From Mycobacterium sp. EPa45 (GTDB taxonomy: Bacteria; Actinomycetota; Actinomycetes; Mycobacteriales; Mycobacteriaceae), in contig NZ_CP011773.1 of the NCBI RefSeq assembly GCF_001021385.1, positions 4,526,001 to 4,590,000 on the forward strand: a DNA stretch of 64,000 nt. Reading direction: 5' to 3'. Of the stretch, positions 1 through 7,821 are shown piece after piece. The notes beneath the pieces are model-generated. The model was not told where the DNA came from. It worked only from the letters and a program-made list of their open reading frames with translations, and searched no databases. Each line of letters opens with the position of its first letter. Position 1 is the first letter of the stretch. The translations under genes were made by a program, and so were the position numbers.

Positions 1-554
1 CCGCCCCCGATCGCCGCTGCCGCACGGTCCTGGCTGGACACCGCGAACGCATCGACATCAGCCCTACTGAAGCCTTCCAGCGATGCGATCAGATCAGCCG
101 ATATACCCTGTGGCACAGTCGGATACAGCTGCCGAAAGGCCGGGTTCGCGCCATCGATCGTCGGGGCGCCCACAGTGACGTTCCACCGCGACATCGACTC
201 CACGCCACCGGCGACCACCAACTCTTGCTGGCCGCTCGCGATGCCTGCGGCCGCGACCGTGACGGCCTGCTGCCCGGATCCGCAGAATCGGTTCAGAGTC
301 ATCCCGGGAACACTCTGCGGCCAGCCCGCCAGCAACAGTGACAGCCTGGCGATGTCGTCCCCGTGCTCACCCGCCATGATGCCGTTGCCGGCGATCACAT
401 CGTCGACCTCGGCGGGGTCGAAGCCCACCCGCTGGACGGCGGCGGCAAGGCACTGCGCCAACAGATCTTGCGGATGGACGACGTGCAATACCCCGTCGGG
501 GCGACCTCGTCCGCGGGGAGTGCGCACCGCGTCGAGGATGAGCGCGTCGCTGAT
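1..554 (-). CDS. Acetyl-CoA acetyltransferase (thiolase), N-terminal part; runs off the window
   Basis: About 184 residues of a type II thiolase are visible. The N-terminal strand reads ALILDAVRTPRG, followed by DDVIAGNGIM and the nucleophile loop NRFCGSGQQ with Cys near residue 91, then VVAGGVESMSR. The C-terminal half with the His and second Cys lies outside the window. The role is presumably thiolytic cleavage of a 3-ketoacyl-CoA in beta-oxidation. The start is odd: the frame has a TGA only four codons upstream, and no ATG, GTG or TTG precedes the first conserved strand. The best start is an ATC at 554, six bases after an AGGGGG Shine-Dalgarno sequence. A site of the shared 17-bp palindrome lies 39 bp upstream. 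Confidence 0.85.
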   Translation of the reverse strand, partial: MSDALILDAVRTPRGRGRPDGVLHVVHPQDLLAQCLAAAVQRVGFDPAEVDDVIAGNGIMAGEHGDDIARLSLLLAGWPQSVPGMTLNRFCGSGQQAVTVAAAGIASGQQELVVAGGVESMSRWNVTVGAPTIDGANPAFRQLYPTVPQGISADLIASLEGFSRADVDAFAVSSQDRAAAAIGG

Positions 555-592
555 GGCCGGCCCCCTTCACTGGAATGCTGCTTCGCCGAAAG

Positions 593-609
593 CGAGAATT
601 GAGTTCTCT
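593..609. promoter_or_regulatory. Candidate TetR operator, shared 17-bp palindrome family
   Basis: The sequence is CGAGAAT-TGA-GTTCTCT, with five of seven arm positions complementary. It lies between the divergent thiolase (start 554) and the secreted protein (start 687). It matches the consensus TGAGAAY-NNN-RTTCTCA seen upstream of many operons in this window. Confidence 0.6.
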
Positions 610-686
610 AAGCGCACTGTTGCATAGAAGGGTCCCGCACACAAGAAACCGCGCCCCGCGAAGACTTTCCCATGTCAAACTGAGCC

Positions 687-1103
687 ATGAGGTTTGTCCG
701 GTTGGGGTCTGCGATCGCTCTGGCTGCGGTGTGTGTGGCCGGTTCCTCGGCTCCGGCCGGTGCCGAAGAGCCTGTGCTGCACCAGGTCACCTACAGCGTG
801 TTCTCGGAGCTACCGTTCCGAGCCGCCGATATCTACTACCGGGACACCGAACCGGCGAACTGGTCGGACTACAGCCACGACCCGTACGTGTTCAGCCCGA
901 AGGTCGAGGCCGACATCGGCCCGGGCAAGAAGTGGGTGCTCAACGTGCAGTTGGCGAACCCCGACGAGTGGGCGATGGTGGCGGCCACCAGCGGGCCATC
1001 ACCCACTCCGCCGAATATTCACTGCGTGCTTGCGGTCGACGGCGTCGTCGTCGCGGAGAATTCCGGAGCCAAGGGCGCGCTCTGCTCGCTGCGCCACTGG
1101 TGA
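687..1103 (+). CDS. Small secreted protein with MmpS-like domain
   Basis: 138 residues. A signal peptide of about 26 residues ends in an AGA motif. The mature domain begins HQVTYSVF and carries YYRDTEP, SHDPYVFSP and a C-terminal CVLAVDGVV...ALCSLRHW pair of cysteines. The order of strands (VTYxV, IYYxD, CxxxVDGxxV) resembles the soluble domain of mycobacterial MmpS proteins, but there is no membrane anchor beyond the signal peptide, so the similarity is structural guesswork. It is a clear paralogue of the protein at 5133-5588, sharing YYRDT and YSHDPYVFSP. Its last 85 bases overlap the end of the convergent TetR gene. The function is unknown; export to the cell envelope is likely. Confidence 0.8.
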   Translation: MRFVRLGSAIALAAVCVAGSSAPAGAEEPVLHQVTYSVFSELPFRAADIYYRDTEPANWSDYSHDPYVFSPKVEADIGPGKKWVLNVQLANPDEWAMVAATSGPSPTPPNIHCVLAVDGVVVAENSGAKGALCSLRHW

Positions 1104-1705
1104 GCTGAGCCGTCGGTCAGTTGAGGCGGCCCCTCGACTTGGGTGAGGAAACGCTCGACGAGTTCCAGGGCTTCGGCGTGACCGGCGGTCACACCCAGCG
1201 CCTCGCCCAGCATCAACACCGTCGACAACCCGGTCAGCAGGATCGACCACACCACCGGCGGCACCTCGCTGGGCAGTGCGCCGTGCCGGTCCAACGCGGT
1301 GACGAAGGCCTGGCGCTGCTGCTCACGGAACACCTCGGCATATCGGGACATCTCGGCGCGCAGCGCTTTGCGGTGATTGGCAAGCGCCGCCATCTCCATC
1401 GTCAGCCGGCTGGCATCCGGGTTGATACCGAATCGCCACAGCGCCCACAGCGGTTGCGGGGAGGCCAGTGCGTATTGATGGGCCTCCATGCCCTGGTCGG
1501 CATAGCGGCGGAAAATCTCCAGGAACAGATCGTCCATCGTGCGGAAGTAGTAGTGCACGAGCTGCGGTTTCAGGCCGGCCTTCTCGGCGACCCGACGCGA
1601 GGTGACCGCCGCGTAGCCCTCCTCGATCAGCAGCTGTTCGGCGGCATCCAACAGCACCACGCGATTCTTCGCGTCGGGCGCACCGATCCGCCGCGCCGAT
1701 GCCAT
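1019..1705 (-). CDS. TetR-family transcriptional regulator
   Basis: 228 residues from the ATG at 1705, chosen because GAGGTGG sits just upstream and the conserved HTH begins about 15 residues in. The DNA-binding part is VTSRRVAEKAGLKPQLVHYYF, followed by a long all-helical ligand domain. The C-terminus is a low-complexity Ser/Thr tail that overlaps the convergent secreted-protein gene by 85 bases, so the true end of the functional domain may be earlier. The gene is divergent from the P450 at 1845 across a 139-bp gap that holds an inverted repeat, so local repression of that P450 is the simplest reading. The ligand is unknown. Confidence 0.88.
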   Translation of the reverse strand: MASARRIGAPDAKNRVVLLDAAEQLLIEEGYAAVTSRRVAEKAGLKPQLVHYYFRTMDDLFLEIFRRYADQGMEAHQYALASPQPLWALWRFGINPDASRLTMEMAALANHRKALRAEMSRYAEVFREQQRQAFVTALDRHGALPSEVPPVVWSILLTGLSTVLMLGEALGVTAGHAEALELVERFLTQVEGPPQLTDGSAHQWRSEQSAPLAPEFSATTTPSTASTQ

Positions 1706-1795
1706 GTGCCACCTCGTTCTTTCCCCGACCGCCAATCGAACACGCCGATCGTACGTGGGTCGATGGGATGCAGCCTTGACCACGCACTTTACGCC

Positions 1796-1817
1796 ATGCT
1801 AAGCAGGTGCACAGCAT
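1796..1817. promoter_or_regulatory. Candidate operator between TetR (1705) and P450 (1845)
   Basis: A 22-bp imperfect palindrome. The outer arms are ATGCT and AGCAT, with inner GCA and TGC also symmetric, giving 16 of 22 symmetric positions. It lies 28 bp before the P450 start and just after a TTGACC at 1776-1781 that could be a -35 element, so a bound repressor would cover the -10 region. It differs from the TGAGAAY-type palindrome found elsewhere in the window. Confidence 0.5.
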
Positions 1818-1844
1818 TCAGCCCGCTTGGAGGAACAAACGCAC

Positions 1845-3122
1845 ATGACCGACTTCGCCACCGTTGACTTCCTCACCGATCAGTCGCTGGTCCCCGACCC
1901 CTACCCGTACTACGACTACCTGCGCGAGCAGAGCCCGGTCCTGCGGCTCGAGCCGCACGGTTTCGTAGCCGTCACCGGGTACGAGGAGGCCCTCGAGGTC
2001 TACAAGAACCCCGAGGATTTCTCCAACATCGTGGCCCTCGGCGGCCCGTTCCCTCCCCTGCCGTTCACGCCGGAGGGCGACGATCTCAACGCGCAGATCG
2101 ACGCGCACCGCAACCAGTTCCCCATGTACGAGCACATGGTGACCATGGATCCCCCGGACCACACCAAGGCCCGATCGCTGCTGAGCCGGCTGCTCACGCC
2201 CAAGCGGCTCAAGGAAAACGAAGACTTCATGTGGCGACTGGCCGACCGCCAGCTCGACGAGTTCCTCTCGCTGGGCCACAGCGAGTTCTTGGCTGAATAC
2301 GCAAAACCGTTCTCGCTGTTGGTGATTGCCGACCTCCTCGGCGTCCCCGAGGAGGACCACAAGGAATTCCGCACGGTGCTCGGCGCCGACCGGCCGGGTG
2401 CGCGGGTGGGTTCGCTCGACCACGAGAAGATGGGCCTCAACCCGCTGGAGTTCCTGGACGAGAAGTTCTGCAACTACCTCGAGGAGCGCCGCAGCAACCC
2501 GCGCGGTGACGTGCTGACGGATCTGGCGACCGCGAAATACCCGGACGGGTCGACCCCGGAGGTCCTCGACGTGGCCCGCACCGCGACATTCCTGTTCGCC
2601 GCCGGACAGGAGACCACCGCCAAGCTGCTGTCAGCGGCGATCAAGGCACTGGTCGAGCGGCCGGACCTGCAGCAGGCCCTGCGGGAGGACCGCAGTCTGA
2701 TCCCGACCTTCGTCGAGGAGTCACTGCGCCTGGAAAGCCCGGTCAAGAGCGACTCCCGGCTGGCTCGGCGATCGTCGAGGGTCGGCGGCATGGACATCAA
2801 GGCCGGCACGGTCGTCATGGTGCTGCCCGGCGCCGCCAACCGCGATCCGCGGCGTTTCACCGATCCGCACGAGTTCCAGGTCCGACGGCCCAATGTCCGC
2901 GAGCACATCGCGTTCGGCCGCGGCGCCCACTCATGCCCCGGCGCGCCACTGGCTCGCGTGGAGGGCCGGGTGTCGCTGGAACGCATGCTGGACCGGATGG
3001 GTGAGATCACGATCGACGAGGAGTTCCACGGACCTGCCGACGACCGTCGCTACAGCTACGAGCCGACGTACATCCTGCGCGGGCTGGCCGACATCCACGT
3101 CCGGTTCACCGGCAGAGGCTGA
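1845..3122 (+). CDS. Cytochrome P450
   Basis: 425 residues from the ATG at 1845; GGAGG at 1829-1833 decides this over a TTG at 1827. All P450 landmarks are present: I-helix AGQETT near residue 253, ExxR as ESLR near 291, and haem loop FGRGAHSCPG with Cys near 363. It is a soluble class I enzyme needing a ferredoxin and reductase. No ferredoxin gene is adjacent, so it must borrow one, for example from 22708, 37919 or 43651. It is probably controlled by the divergent TetR. Substrate and CYP family number cannot be told from the sequence alone; monooxygenation of an imported lipid is inferred from the context. Confidence 0.93.
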   Translation: MTDFATVDFLTDQSLVPDPYPYYDYLREQSPVLRLEPHGFVAVTGYEEALEVYKNPEDFSNIVALGGPFPPLPFTPEGDDLNAQIDAHRNQFPMYEHMVTMDPPDHTKARSLLSRLLTPKRLKENEDFMWRLADRQLDEFLSLGHSEFLAEYAKPFSLLVIADLLGVPEEDHKEFRTVLGADRPGARVGSLDHEKMGLNPLEFLDEKFCNYLEERRSNPRGDVLTDLATAKYPDGSTPEVLDVARTATFLFAAGQETTAKLLSAAIKALVERPDLQQALREDRSLIPTFVEESLRLESPVKSDSRLARRSSRVGGMDIKAGTVVMVLPGAANRDPRRFTDPHEFQVRRPNVREHIAFGRGAHSCPGAPLARVEGRVSLERMLDRMGEITIDEEFHGPADDRRYSYEPTYILRGLADIHVRFTGRG

Positions 3123-3128
3123 CGCTGT

Positions 3129-3153
3129 GGGGCGGCGCCTCAGGCGTCGTCCC
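3129..3153 (+). terminator. Probable hairpin terminator after the P450
   Basis: GGGGCGGCGCC, loop TCA, then GGCGTCGTCCC. All eleven pairs form in the plus-strand RNA if two G-U pairs are allowed, but the minus-strand RNA would have two mismatches. It therefore suits the P450 transcript. There is no U tract, which is usual in mycobacteria. Confidence 0.5.
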
Positions 3154-3164
3154 GCATTCAGCGG

Positions 3165-3572
3165 TTAGGCGTCGCCCTGCACCCAGCGGGTCCGCCCGCC
3201 GGCCGCGACGCACGTCAAAAACATGCCGTCGGGAGCCTGAGCGACGGAGTTTTCATAGCCGACGCAGTCGGCGTTCAGGTTCTTGACACCCACCATCGGT
3301 GGCGACCGGAAATACCGTGGTTCGTAGCGCCGCGGTGAGCCACAGAAGATCAACCGGCCCCAGTTGTTGCGGGTGTCGACGCCGAACACGTAGTACGTCG
3401 TATTGCTGCACGGGGCACCGAGTTCGACGCCCGGCGTGATGCCAGGGGTGCAGAACGCGTCATTGCATTCGTTGGCGTTGATCGGCGGCCCGTCGGGGTC
3501 CGCGGACGCCGAGGCGGGCATCAACATTCCAGCCGTCAGGAGTGCAGCAACAACTGCCACGGTCGATCGCAC
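3165..3572 (-). CDS. Small secreted cysteine-containing protein
   Basis: 135 residues from a GTG at 3572. There is a short basic N-terminus, a hydrophobic stretch and an ASASADP signal peptidase site near residue 25. The mature part has about six cysteines (NECNDAFCTPG, APCSN, FCGSP, DCVGY, LTCVAAGG), suggesting disulfides in an exported protein. No family is recognised. A weak copy of the 17-bp palindrome lies 20 bp upstream, the same spacing seen before the genes at 20732 and 51537. The gene converges on the P450 and diverges from the Mce-associated protein at 3734. Confidence 0.75.
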   Translation of the reverse strand: MRSTVAVVAALLTAGMLMPASASADPDGPPINANECNDAFCTPGITPGVELGAPCSNTTYYVFGVDTRNNWGRLIFCGSPRRYEPRYFRSPPMVGVKNLNADCVGYENSVAQAPDGMFLTCVAAGGRTRWVQGDA

Positions 3573-3591
3573 TCGAATACTCTCGCATATT

Positions 3592-3608
3592 CGGTAACCG
3601 AATTCTCC
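3592..3608. promoter_or_regulatory. Weak candidate copy of the 17-bp palindrome
   Basis: CGGTAAC-CGA-ATTCTCC. Only the right arm fits the consensus well. It is listed because it sits 20 bp before the start at 3572 and closely resembles the sequence at 32308-32324, CGGAAAT-CGA-ATTCTCC. Confidence 0.3.
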
Positions 3609-3733
3609 GGCTCAGAGAAGAAACTCGGAAGAAAAACCTGTCTCCCGCAGAGCGGATTTGGCTCTGTGTAATGCTGGGCGGCAGTGCTAGCGTCGCTCTT
3701 CGCCATGCGACCGTGATGGACGAGGAGGGTCCC

Positions 3734-4537
3734 ATGCCGCCGGGCAACCATGAATCCGAGGCTCCCGACGCCGACAACCTGGACTCCGCCGAGGCGGCGG
3801 AGGCTGCGGCCGCGGCAGCCGAGGAGCGTGCCGAGGCAGCCCGGGCACGCGCAAACGAGTTGCGCCGCAAGCTGGAAGCTTCTCGCGCCGAGACATCTGC
3901 GGTCCCGGAGACTGAGACCGCGACGGCAGGCACGGACGAGCCGGAGGCGTCTGAGCCTGCCGGGGCCGCCGAAGACGGCGAGGACGCCGAGGCCGACGCC
4001 ACCGAGGACGCCACCGCGGATGTCGTGCCTGCGAAGCCGAAAAAGAAGCGCTCCTGGGCCAAAATCCTCGTAGCCGCGGCCGCCATCCTTGTCATCATCG
4101 GCTTGCTCAGCGGCACCGGATACATGGTGTGGAAACACCGCGATGCCGAGACTCAGCGCCACCGTACGGCCGAGTTTGCGGCGGCCGCCCGCCAGGGCGT
4201 GGTGAACCTGATGTCGATGGACTTCAATCAGGCCAAGGAGAGCGTGCAGCGGGTCATCGACGACTCGACGGGCAAGTTCAAGTCCAACTTCCAGGACGGT
4301 GCAGACGATCTGATCAAGGCGATGACCGACGCGAAGGTCGTCACCAAGGTCACCGTCAACGACGCCGCCGTCGAGACGATGGACAAGGATTCGGCCGTCG
4401 TGCTGGTCGCGGCCACCTCCCAGCGCACCGGCCCGGATGCGCCGAAGGAAGATCAGCAGCCGAGGGTGTGGCGGGTTGTGATCAGCCTGCAGCGCGAGGG
4501 CGATCAGCTGAAGGTGTCGGACGTCGAATTCGCCTGA
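3734..4537 (+). CDS. Mce-associated (Mam) membrane protein
   Basis: 267 residues from the ATG at 3734, preceded by GAGGAGGG; an in-frame ATG at 3716 is possible. The N-terminal 100 residues are acidic and Ala/Glu-rich with coiled-coil character (EAAEAAAAAAEERAEAARAR). A single membrane helix follows (ILVAAAAILVIIGLLSGTGY, near 115-135). The extracytoplasmic domain begins RQGVVNLMSMDFNQAKESVQ and has the compact fold of Mam proteins encoded beside mce operons. Mam proteins are thought to stabilise Mce complexes. Here it is separate from, and on the opposite strand to, the mce operon starting 1.6 kb away. Confidence 0.85.
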   Translation: MPPGNHESEAPDADNLDSAEAAEAAAAAAEERAEAARARANELRRKLEASRAETSAVPETETATAGTDEPEASEPAGAAEDGEDAEADATEDATADVVPAKPKKKRSWAKILVAAAAILVIIGLLSGTGYMVWKHRDAETQRHRTAEFAAAARQGVVNLMSMDFNQAKESVQRVIDDSTGKFKSNFQDGADDLIKAMTDAKVVTKVTVNDAAVETMDKDSAVVLVAATSQRTGPDAPKEDQQPRVWRVVISLQREGDQLKVSDVEFA

Positions 4538-4576
4538 CCGATAGGCAGAACTGCCAAACCCTTTCTCCTGGCAGCC

Positions 4577-4615
4577 GGTAGATAGTATTCTCCGATGACG
4601 AGAATGCCAATCTCG
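4577..4615. promoter_or_regulatory. Candidate operator pair (17-bp palindrome family)
   Basis: A good site, CGAGAAT-GCC-AATCTCG (4599-4615, six of seven arm positions symmetric), is preceded 22 bp upstream by a half-site ending AGT-ATTCTCC (4577-4593). The tandem spacing is close to that of the pair before the TetR gene at 57457. It lies 56 bp before the TTG start at 4672. Confidence 0.5.
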
Positions 4616-4671
4616 CAGCGTGCGACAATCGGGGTTTCGCACCGAGCGCGCCGAACATGGAGGAATCCAGC

Positions 4672-5130
4672 TTGAAGTCCCTCGTGATCACCACCGTGGC
4701 GCTGGCGGCAGCGGTGGCACTCGCACCGCCGGCATCCGCTCAGATGTACCTGGGCAATTACGAGCTGATCATGCCGGACCGCAGGGACTTCCACACGTGG
4801 GTGTGGTCGGCGGTGGCTCCGTGCAAAGATAGCCAGAATAACAACATTGCCAACTGCATTCACATCCTCACGTTGCCCCGCCCGATCGCCAAGGGTGTTC
4901 AGAGCGTCGGCGACGCGCCGCTGGTCAACGGACAGTACACCTTTACCGTCGATGACCCGTTCGGCCTGCGTTGCGGCGACATCTATTACGGCCCAACCAT
5001 TCCCACCCATGATGTGTACACCTGGGACGCAAACACGCTTGCGGGGTCGATGGTCTCGACGTTCGATGCCGGCTGTGACGGCGCACCCGGCGGCAGTTTC
5101 ACCTACCCGTTCAGCCTGAATCGGATGTGA
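4672..5130 (+). CDS. Small secreted protein
   Basis: 152 residues from a TTG at 4672. GGAGG at 4659-4663 gives eight bases of spacing, and this start yields a clean signal peptide (LKSLVITTVALAAAVALAPPASA), so it is preferred to the ATG at 4657. The mature protein begins QMYLGNYELIMPD and contains four or five cysteines (APCKDS, ANCIHI, LRCGDIYYG, AGCDGAPG). It resembles uncharacterised exported mycobacterial proteins. Its stop is two bases before the next gene, so the two secreted proteins are co-transcribed. The function is unknown. Confidence 0.78.
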   Translation: MKSLVITTVALAAAVALAPPASAQMYLGNYELIMPDRRDFHTWVWSAVAPCKDSQNNNIANCIHILTLPRPIAKGVQSVGDAPLVNGQYTFTVDDPFGLRCGDIYYGPTIPTHDVYTWDANTLAGSMVSTFDAGCDGAPGGSFTYPFSLNRM

Positions 5131-5132
5131 CC

Positions 5133-5588
5133 ATGCGATTCACCTCGAAGATGTCTGCCACCGCCCTCGCAATGCTCTGCATCGCAACCGGTTTCGCGAC
5201 GCCCGCGCTCGCCGACGATCCCCCGCCAGGAGCCGATCCGGCTCCTCCCCCACCGCAGATGTTCAACGTGCGCTATACCGTCACCGCCGACAAACCGGTG
5301 ATCGCCGAGATCTATTACCGGGACACCGATCCCCCGACGTTCTCGGAGTACAGCCACGACCCGTACGTCTTCAGCCCCAACACTGAAGCGACAGTCGGGC
5401 CCAACAAGCCATGGGTACTCGAGGCCACCCTCACCGACCCAATTCAGTGGGGCATGGTTCTCGTCCAGGCCACGGGCGCATTGCCCAAGGCAGCAGCCGG
5501 CTTCAACTGCACGATGGAGATCAACGGGCAAGTGGTGAAGCGGAACAGCGGCCCCCGCGGCGCGCTGTGCTCCATCCGAAACTGGTAA
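5133..5588 (+). CDS. Small secreted protein with MmpS-like domain, paralogue of 687-1103
   Basis: 151 residues. Signal peptide to about residue 26 (FATPALADD), then a proline-rich linker (PPPGADPAPPPPQ), then the same domain as in the protein at 687: VRYTVTADKP, EIYYRDTDPP, YSHDPYVFSP, CTMEINGQVV and ALCSIRNW. The strand order recalls MmpS proteins. It follows the gene ending at 5130 by two bases. Its stop is only three bases from the convergent gene at 5592, with no room for a separate terminator. A cell-envelope role is inferred; the binding partner is unknown. Confidence 0.8.
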   Translation: MRFTSKMSATALAMLCIATGFATPALADDPPPGADPAPPPPQMFNVRYTVTADKPVIAEIYYRDTDPPTFSEYSHDPYVFSPNTEATVGPNKPWVLEATLTDPIQWGMVLVQATGALPKAAAGFNCTMEINGQVVKRNSGPRGALCSIRNW

Positions 5589-5591
5589 GTA

Positions 5592-6098
5592 CTACAGCTT
5601 TTTCATGTAGAACGGCATCTGGATCACCGGCGGCTGGTTGCGTCCGCACGACCCACTCGGGCCGATGACCCGGTTCTGGCCGGTGTATTCATCCGAGGCG
5701 AGATCAACGTGGCCGTCGATGCTGCCCACCGGATAGATCATGTACTCCTGGAAACCCTCGATCGGTGCTCCGTCAGCACAGAAGCGCCAGTTCGGGATCG
5801 TGCGCTTGAGGTACCAGATGCTGTTGGTGGTGTAGATGGGGGCGGTCCAACCCGCGTCGCTCTGCACCGTCCCGGTGCACTCGCTGGGTGAGATGCACTG
5901 GGTCGAAATCGTCCAGGTCTCGCGCTCGGATGGCTGGTCCTGATAACGCTGGTTGACCTTTGCCCAATCGCCGTTCGACGACGTCGCGAATGTGCCGTTG
6001 ATACCCCAATTCTGGTCCGCCGCAGCGGGTACGGCGCACCAGATTCCAGCGATGATGGCCGCAACGCCGACGGCGGCGAGTGCTTGAAGTGCACGCAT
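5592..6098 (-). CDS. Secreted protein, last gene of the mce operon
   Basis: 168 residues from the ATG at 6098; the AAAGGGG just upstream is correctly spaced for this start rather than the ATG at 6104. A signal peptide (MRALQALAAVGVAAIIAGIW...AVPAAADQ) is followed by a domain with four cysteines (TQCISPSECTG, FCADG, SCGRN) and WYLKRTIPNW. It begins 13 bases after the mceF stop, so it is co-transcribed with the importer, in the place where other mce operons carry Mam genes. It lacks a membrane helix apart from the signal. The fold is not recognised; an extracytoplasmic accessory of the Mce complex is plausible. Confidence 0.78.
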   Translation of the reverse strand: MRALQALAAVGVAAIIAGIWCAVPAAADQNWGINGTFATSSNGDWAKVNQRYQDQPSERETWTISTQCISPSECTGTVQSDAGWTAPIYTTNSIWYLKRTIPNWRFCADGAPIEGFQEYMIYPVGSIDGHVDLASDEYTGQNRVIGPSGSCGRNQPPVIQMPFYMKKL

Positions 6099-6111
6099 CG
6101 ACATACCCCTT

Positions 6112-7821
6112 TCAGCTCTGCAGCATGTCCTGCCACGTCGTCGCGGGCTTGGCCAAGTTCGTCTGGCGGTACAGCGTGCCGTCAGTGCCCATGTACTGAC
6201 CCGTGCGCGGATCGTACTTGGCGACCTGAAGTCCGGTCGCCTTCTTGGTGTTCGGGTTGAAGGCACTCGGAGCGACCTGGGGCGTACCAGGTTCGGGCGG
6301 TGGCGGCGGCTGAAGGTCAGGCGCCAGCATGTTGCCGGGTCCCGGCAAGTTGACCGGGTCTGGACCGATGTTGCCTTCCGGCCCAGGCGGTGACACCGGC
6401 GGCGTTTGGTAGATCGGCTGACCGGGCAGCATCGACCCGGGATTGGTTCCCGCGAAATTCGGTGGGGGCGGATCGATCGGTGCCGCTCCCGGCGGCGGTG
6501 CGGTCACCCCCGGTGGTAGCGGTGTGCCCTGCAGTGGTCCGTAGAGGTTGGATCCCGGCAGGAGTCGGCTGTCGACCGGAATGCCCTGCGCGACCAGGTT
6601 CGGGTCGATCGGATACGGGCCCGTGACGTGCTGACGCTGCGCCAGTGGCTGAAAGCCGTTGGGATCGTTGCACAGTTCGACCGTCGGCGCGCGCTTGCCT
6701 GGGTGGTCCATGCACGGATAATTGCGAGCACCACGAACCGCCACCGGGGAATCCTGCGGCAGCTTGCAGTACAGGCCGTCCGGGGTGTCGATCACCGACG
6801 TGTCGGCCGGGTTGCGCCACGATGACGGCGGCAGGAATCCGACCGTACAGGCTGCGGGATCACCGAGTCCGAGCGAGAAGTCACCGTTCGGCATGCCGGC
6901 GGGGTTGTTGGATTGGGTGTAGGTCTGAATCTGGGCGACGAACGGCGGCACCAGCACAAACAACTGCTCGACCGACTTATTGTAGGTCAGAAATATCTGA
7001 CCGAAGGTGGTCAGGTTCGCCAAAAGCACTGGCAGCGTTGGCTTTATCTGCTCGAGCAGCTGTGAGGTCTCCTGCGCGAACCCTGGGCCGTTGGCCAGGA
7101 TCGACCTAAACTGCGGGTCGTTGTTTGCGACCTGCTCGGTAATTCCGGCCAGGCTCTGCGCCCAGGTTCGGATCGAATCAGTGGTCATCTCCTGCGCCCC
7201 CACGAACGGTCGCGCGTCGTCGATCAGGGCGCGGGTGTTGTCGGAGATTCCGTTGGCGTCCCGGGTGATGGTCGCCCCGGAGTCCACCAACGAACCGAAG
7301 TCATAGCCGGTCCCGTTGAACGCTTGGTAGGTCTCGCCAAGCAGTTGGCTCAACTTGTCCTTTGGGATGCTGTCCACCAACTTGCTGACCTGGTCCAGCA
7401 TCGGGCCGACCGCCTGCGGGATCGAGGAGTTGCCGACCGGGATGACCGATCCGTCCTGCAGGTAGGGCGCTTTGTCGCTGCGCGGCAACAATTCCACGTA
7501 TTGCTCACCGACGGCCGACATGCTGCGCACCTCGGCCTTGAGGTCGGCCGGGATCTTCGGTGACGTGTCCAGCGACAACGTCGCCCGCGCGCCGGTGTCG
7601 GTGAGATCGATCGAGGTGACCTTGCCGACCTGCAGACCCCGGTAGGTGACATTGCTGAACTTGTAGAGGCCACCGGTGGCAGGCAGGTCGAGCTTCACGG
7701 TGAGCCGTCCCAGCCCGAGCAGGGTGGGCAGCTGGATGTAGGCGAACAACATGATCGCCACACCGACGATCGAGGCGATGGTGAAGATGATCAGCTGAGT
7801 TCGGACGAAACGCGTGAGCAT
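6112..7821 (-). CDS. mceF: MceF-type subunit of a Mce lipid importer
   Basis: 569 residues. There is an N-terminal membrane helix (LIIFTIASIVGVAIMLFAYI), an MCE/MlaD domain (VKLDLPATGGLYKFSNVTYRG, then GLQVGKVTSIDLTD), a long helical region, and a proline-rich C-terminal third (PPPPPEPGTPQ) ending TTWQDMLQS, a tail typical of MceF. Six Mce subunits are known to form a heterohexameric tube carrying lipid from the outer envelope to the YrbE permease. The start overlaps the mceE stop as TAATG. It is the last Mce subunit, hence F by position; the mce group number cannot be assigned. Confidence 0.93.
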   Translation of the reverse strand: MLTRFVRTQLIIFTIASIVGVAIMLFAYIQLPTLLGLGRLTVKLDLPATGGLYKFSNVTYRGLQVGKVTSIDLTDTGARATLSLDTSPKIPADLKAEVRSMSAVGEQYVELLPRSDKAPYLQDGSVIPVGNSSIPQAVGPMLDQVSKLVDSIPKDKLSQLLGETYQAFNGTGYDFGSLVDSGATITRDANGISDNTRALIDDARPFVGAQEMTTDSIRTWAQSLAGITEQVANNDPQFRSILANGPGFAQETSQLLEQIKPTLPVLLANLTTFGQIFLTYNKSVEQLFVLVPPFVAQIQTYTQSNNPAGMPNGDFSLGLGDPAACTVGFLPPSSWRNPADTSVIDTPDGLYCKLPQDSPVAVRGARNYPCMDHPGKRAPTVELCNDPNGFQPLAQRQHVTGPYPIDPNLVAQGIPVDSRLLPGSNLYGPLQGTPLPPGVTAPPPGAAPIDPPPPNFAGTNPGSMLPGQPIYQTPPVSPPGPEGNIGPDPVNLPGPGNMLAPDLQPPPPPEPGTPQVAPSAFNPNTKKATGLQVAKYDPRTGQYMGTDGTLYRQTNLAKPATTWQDMLQS

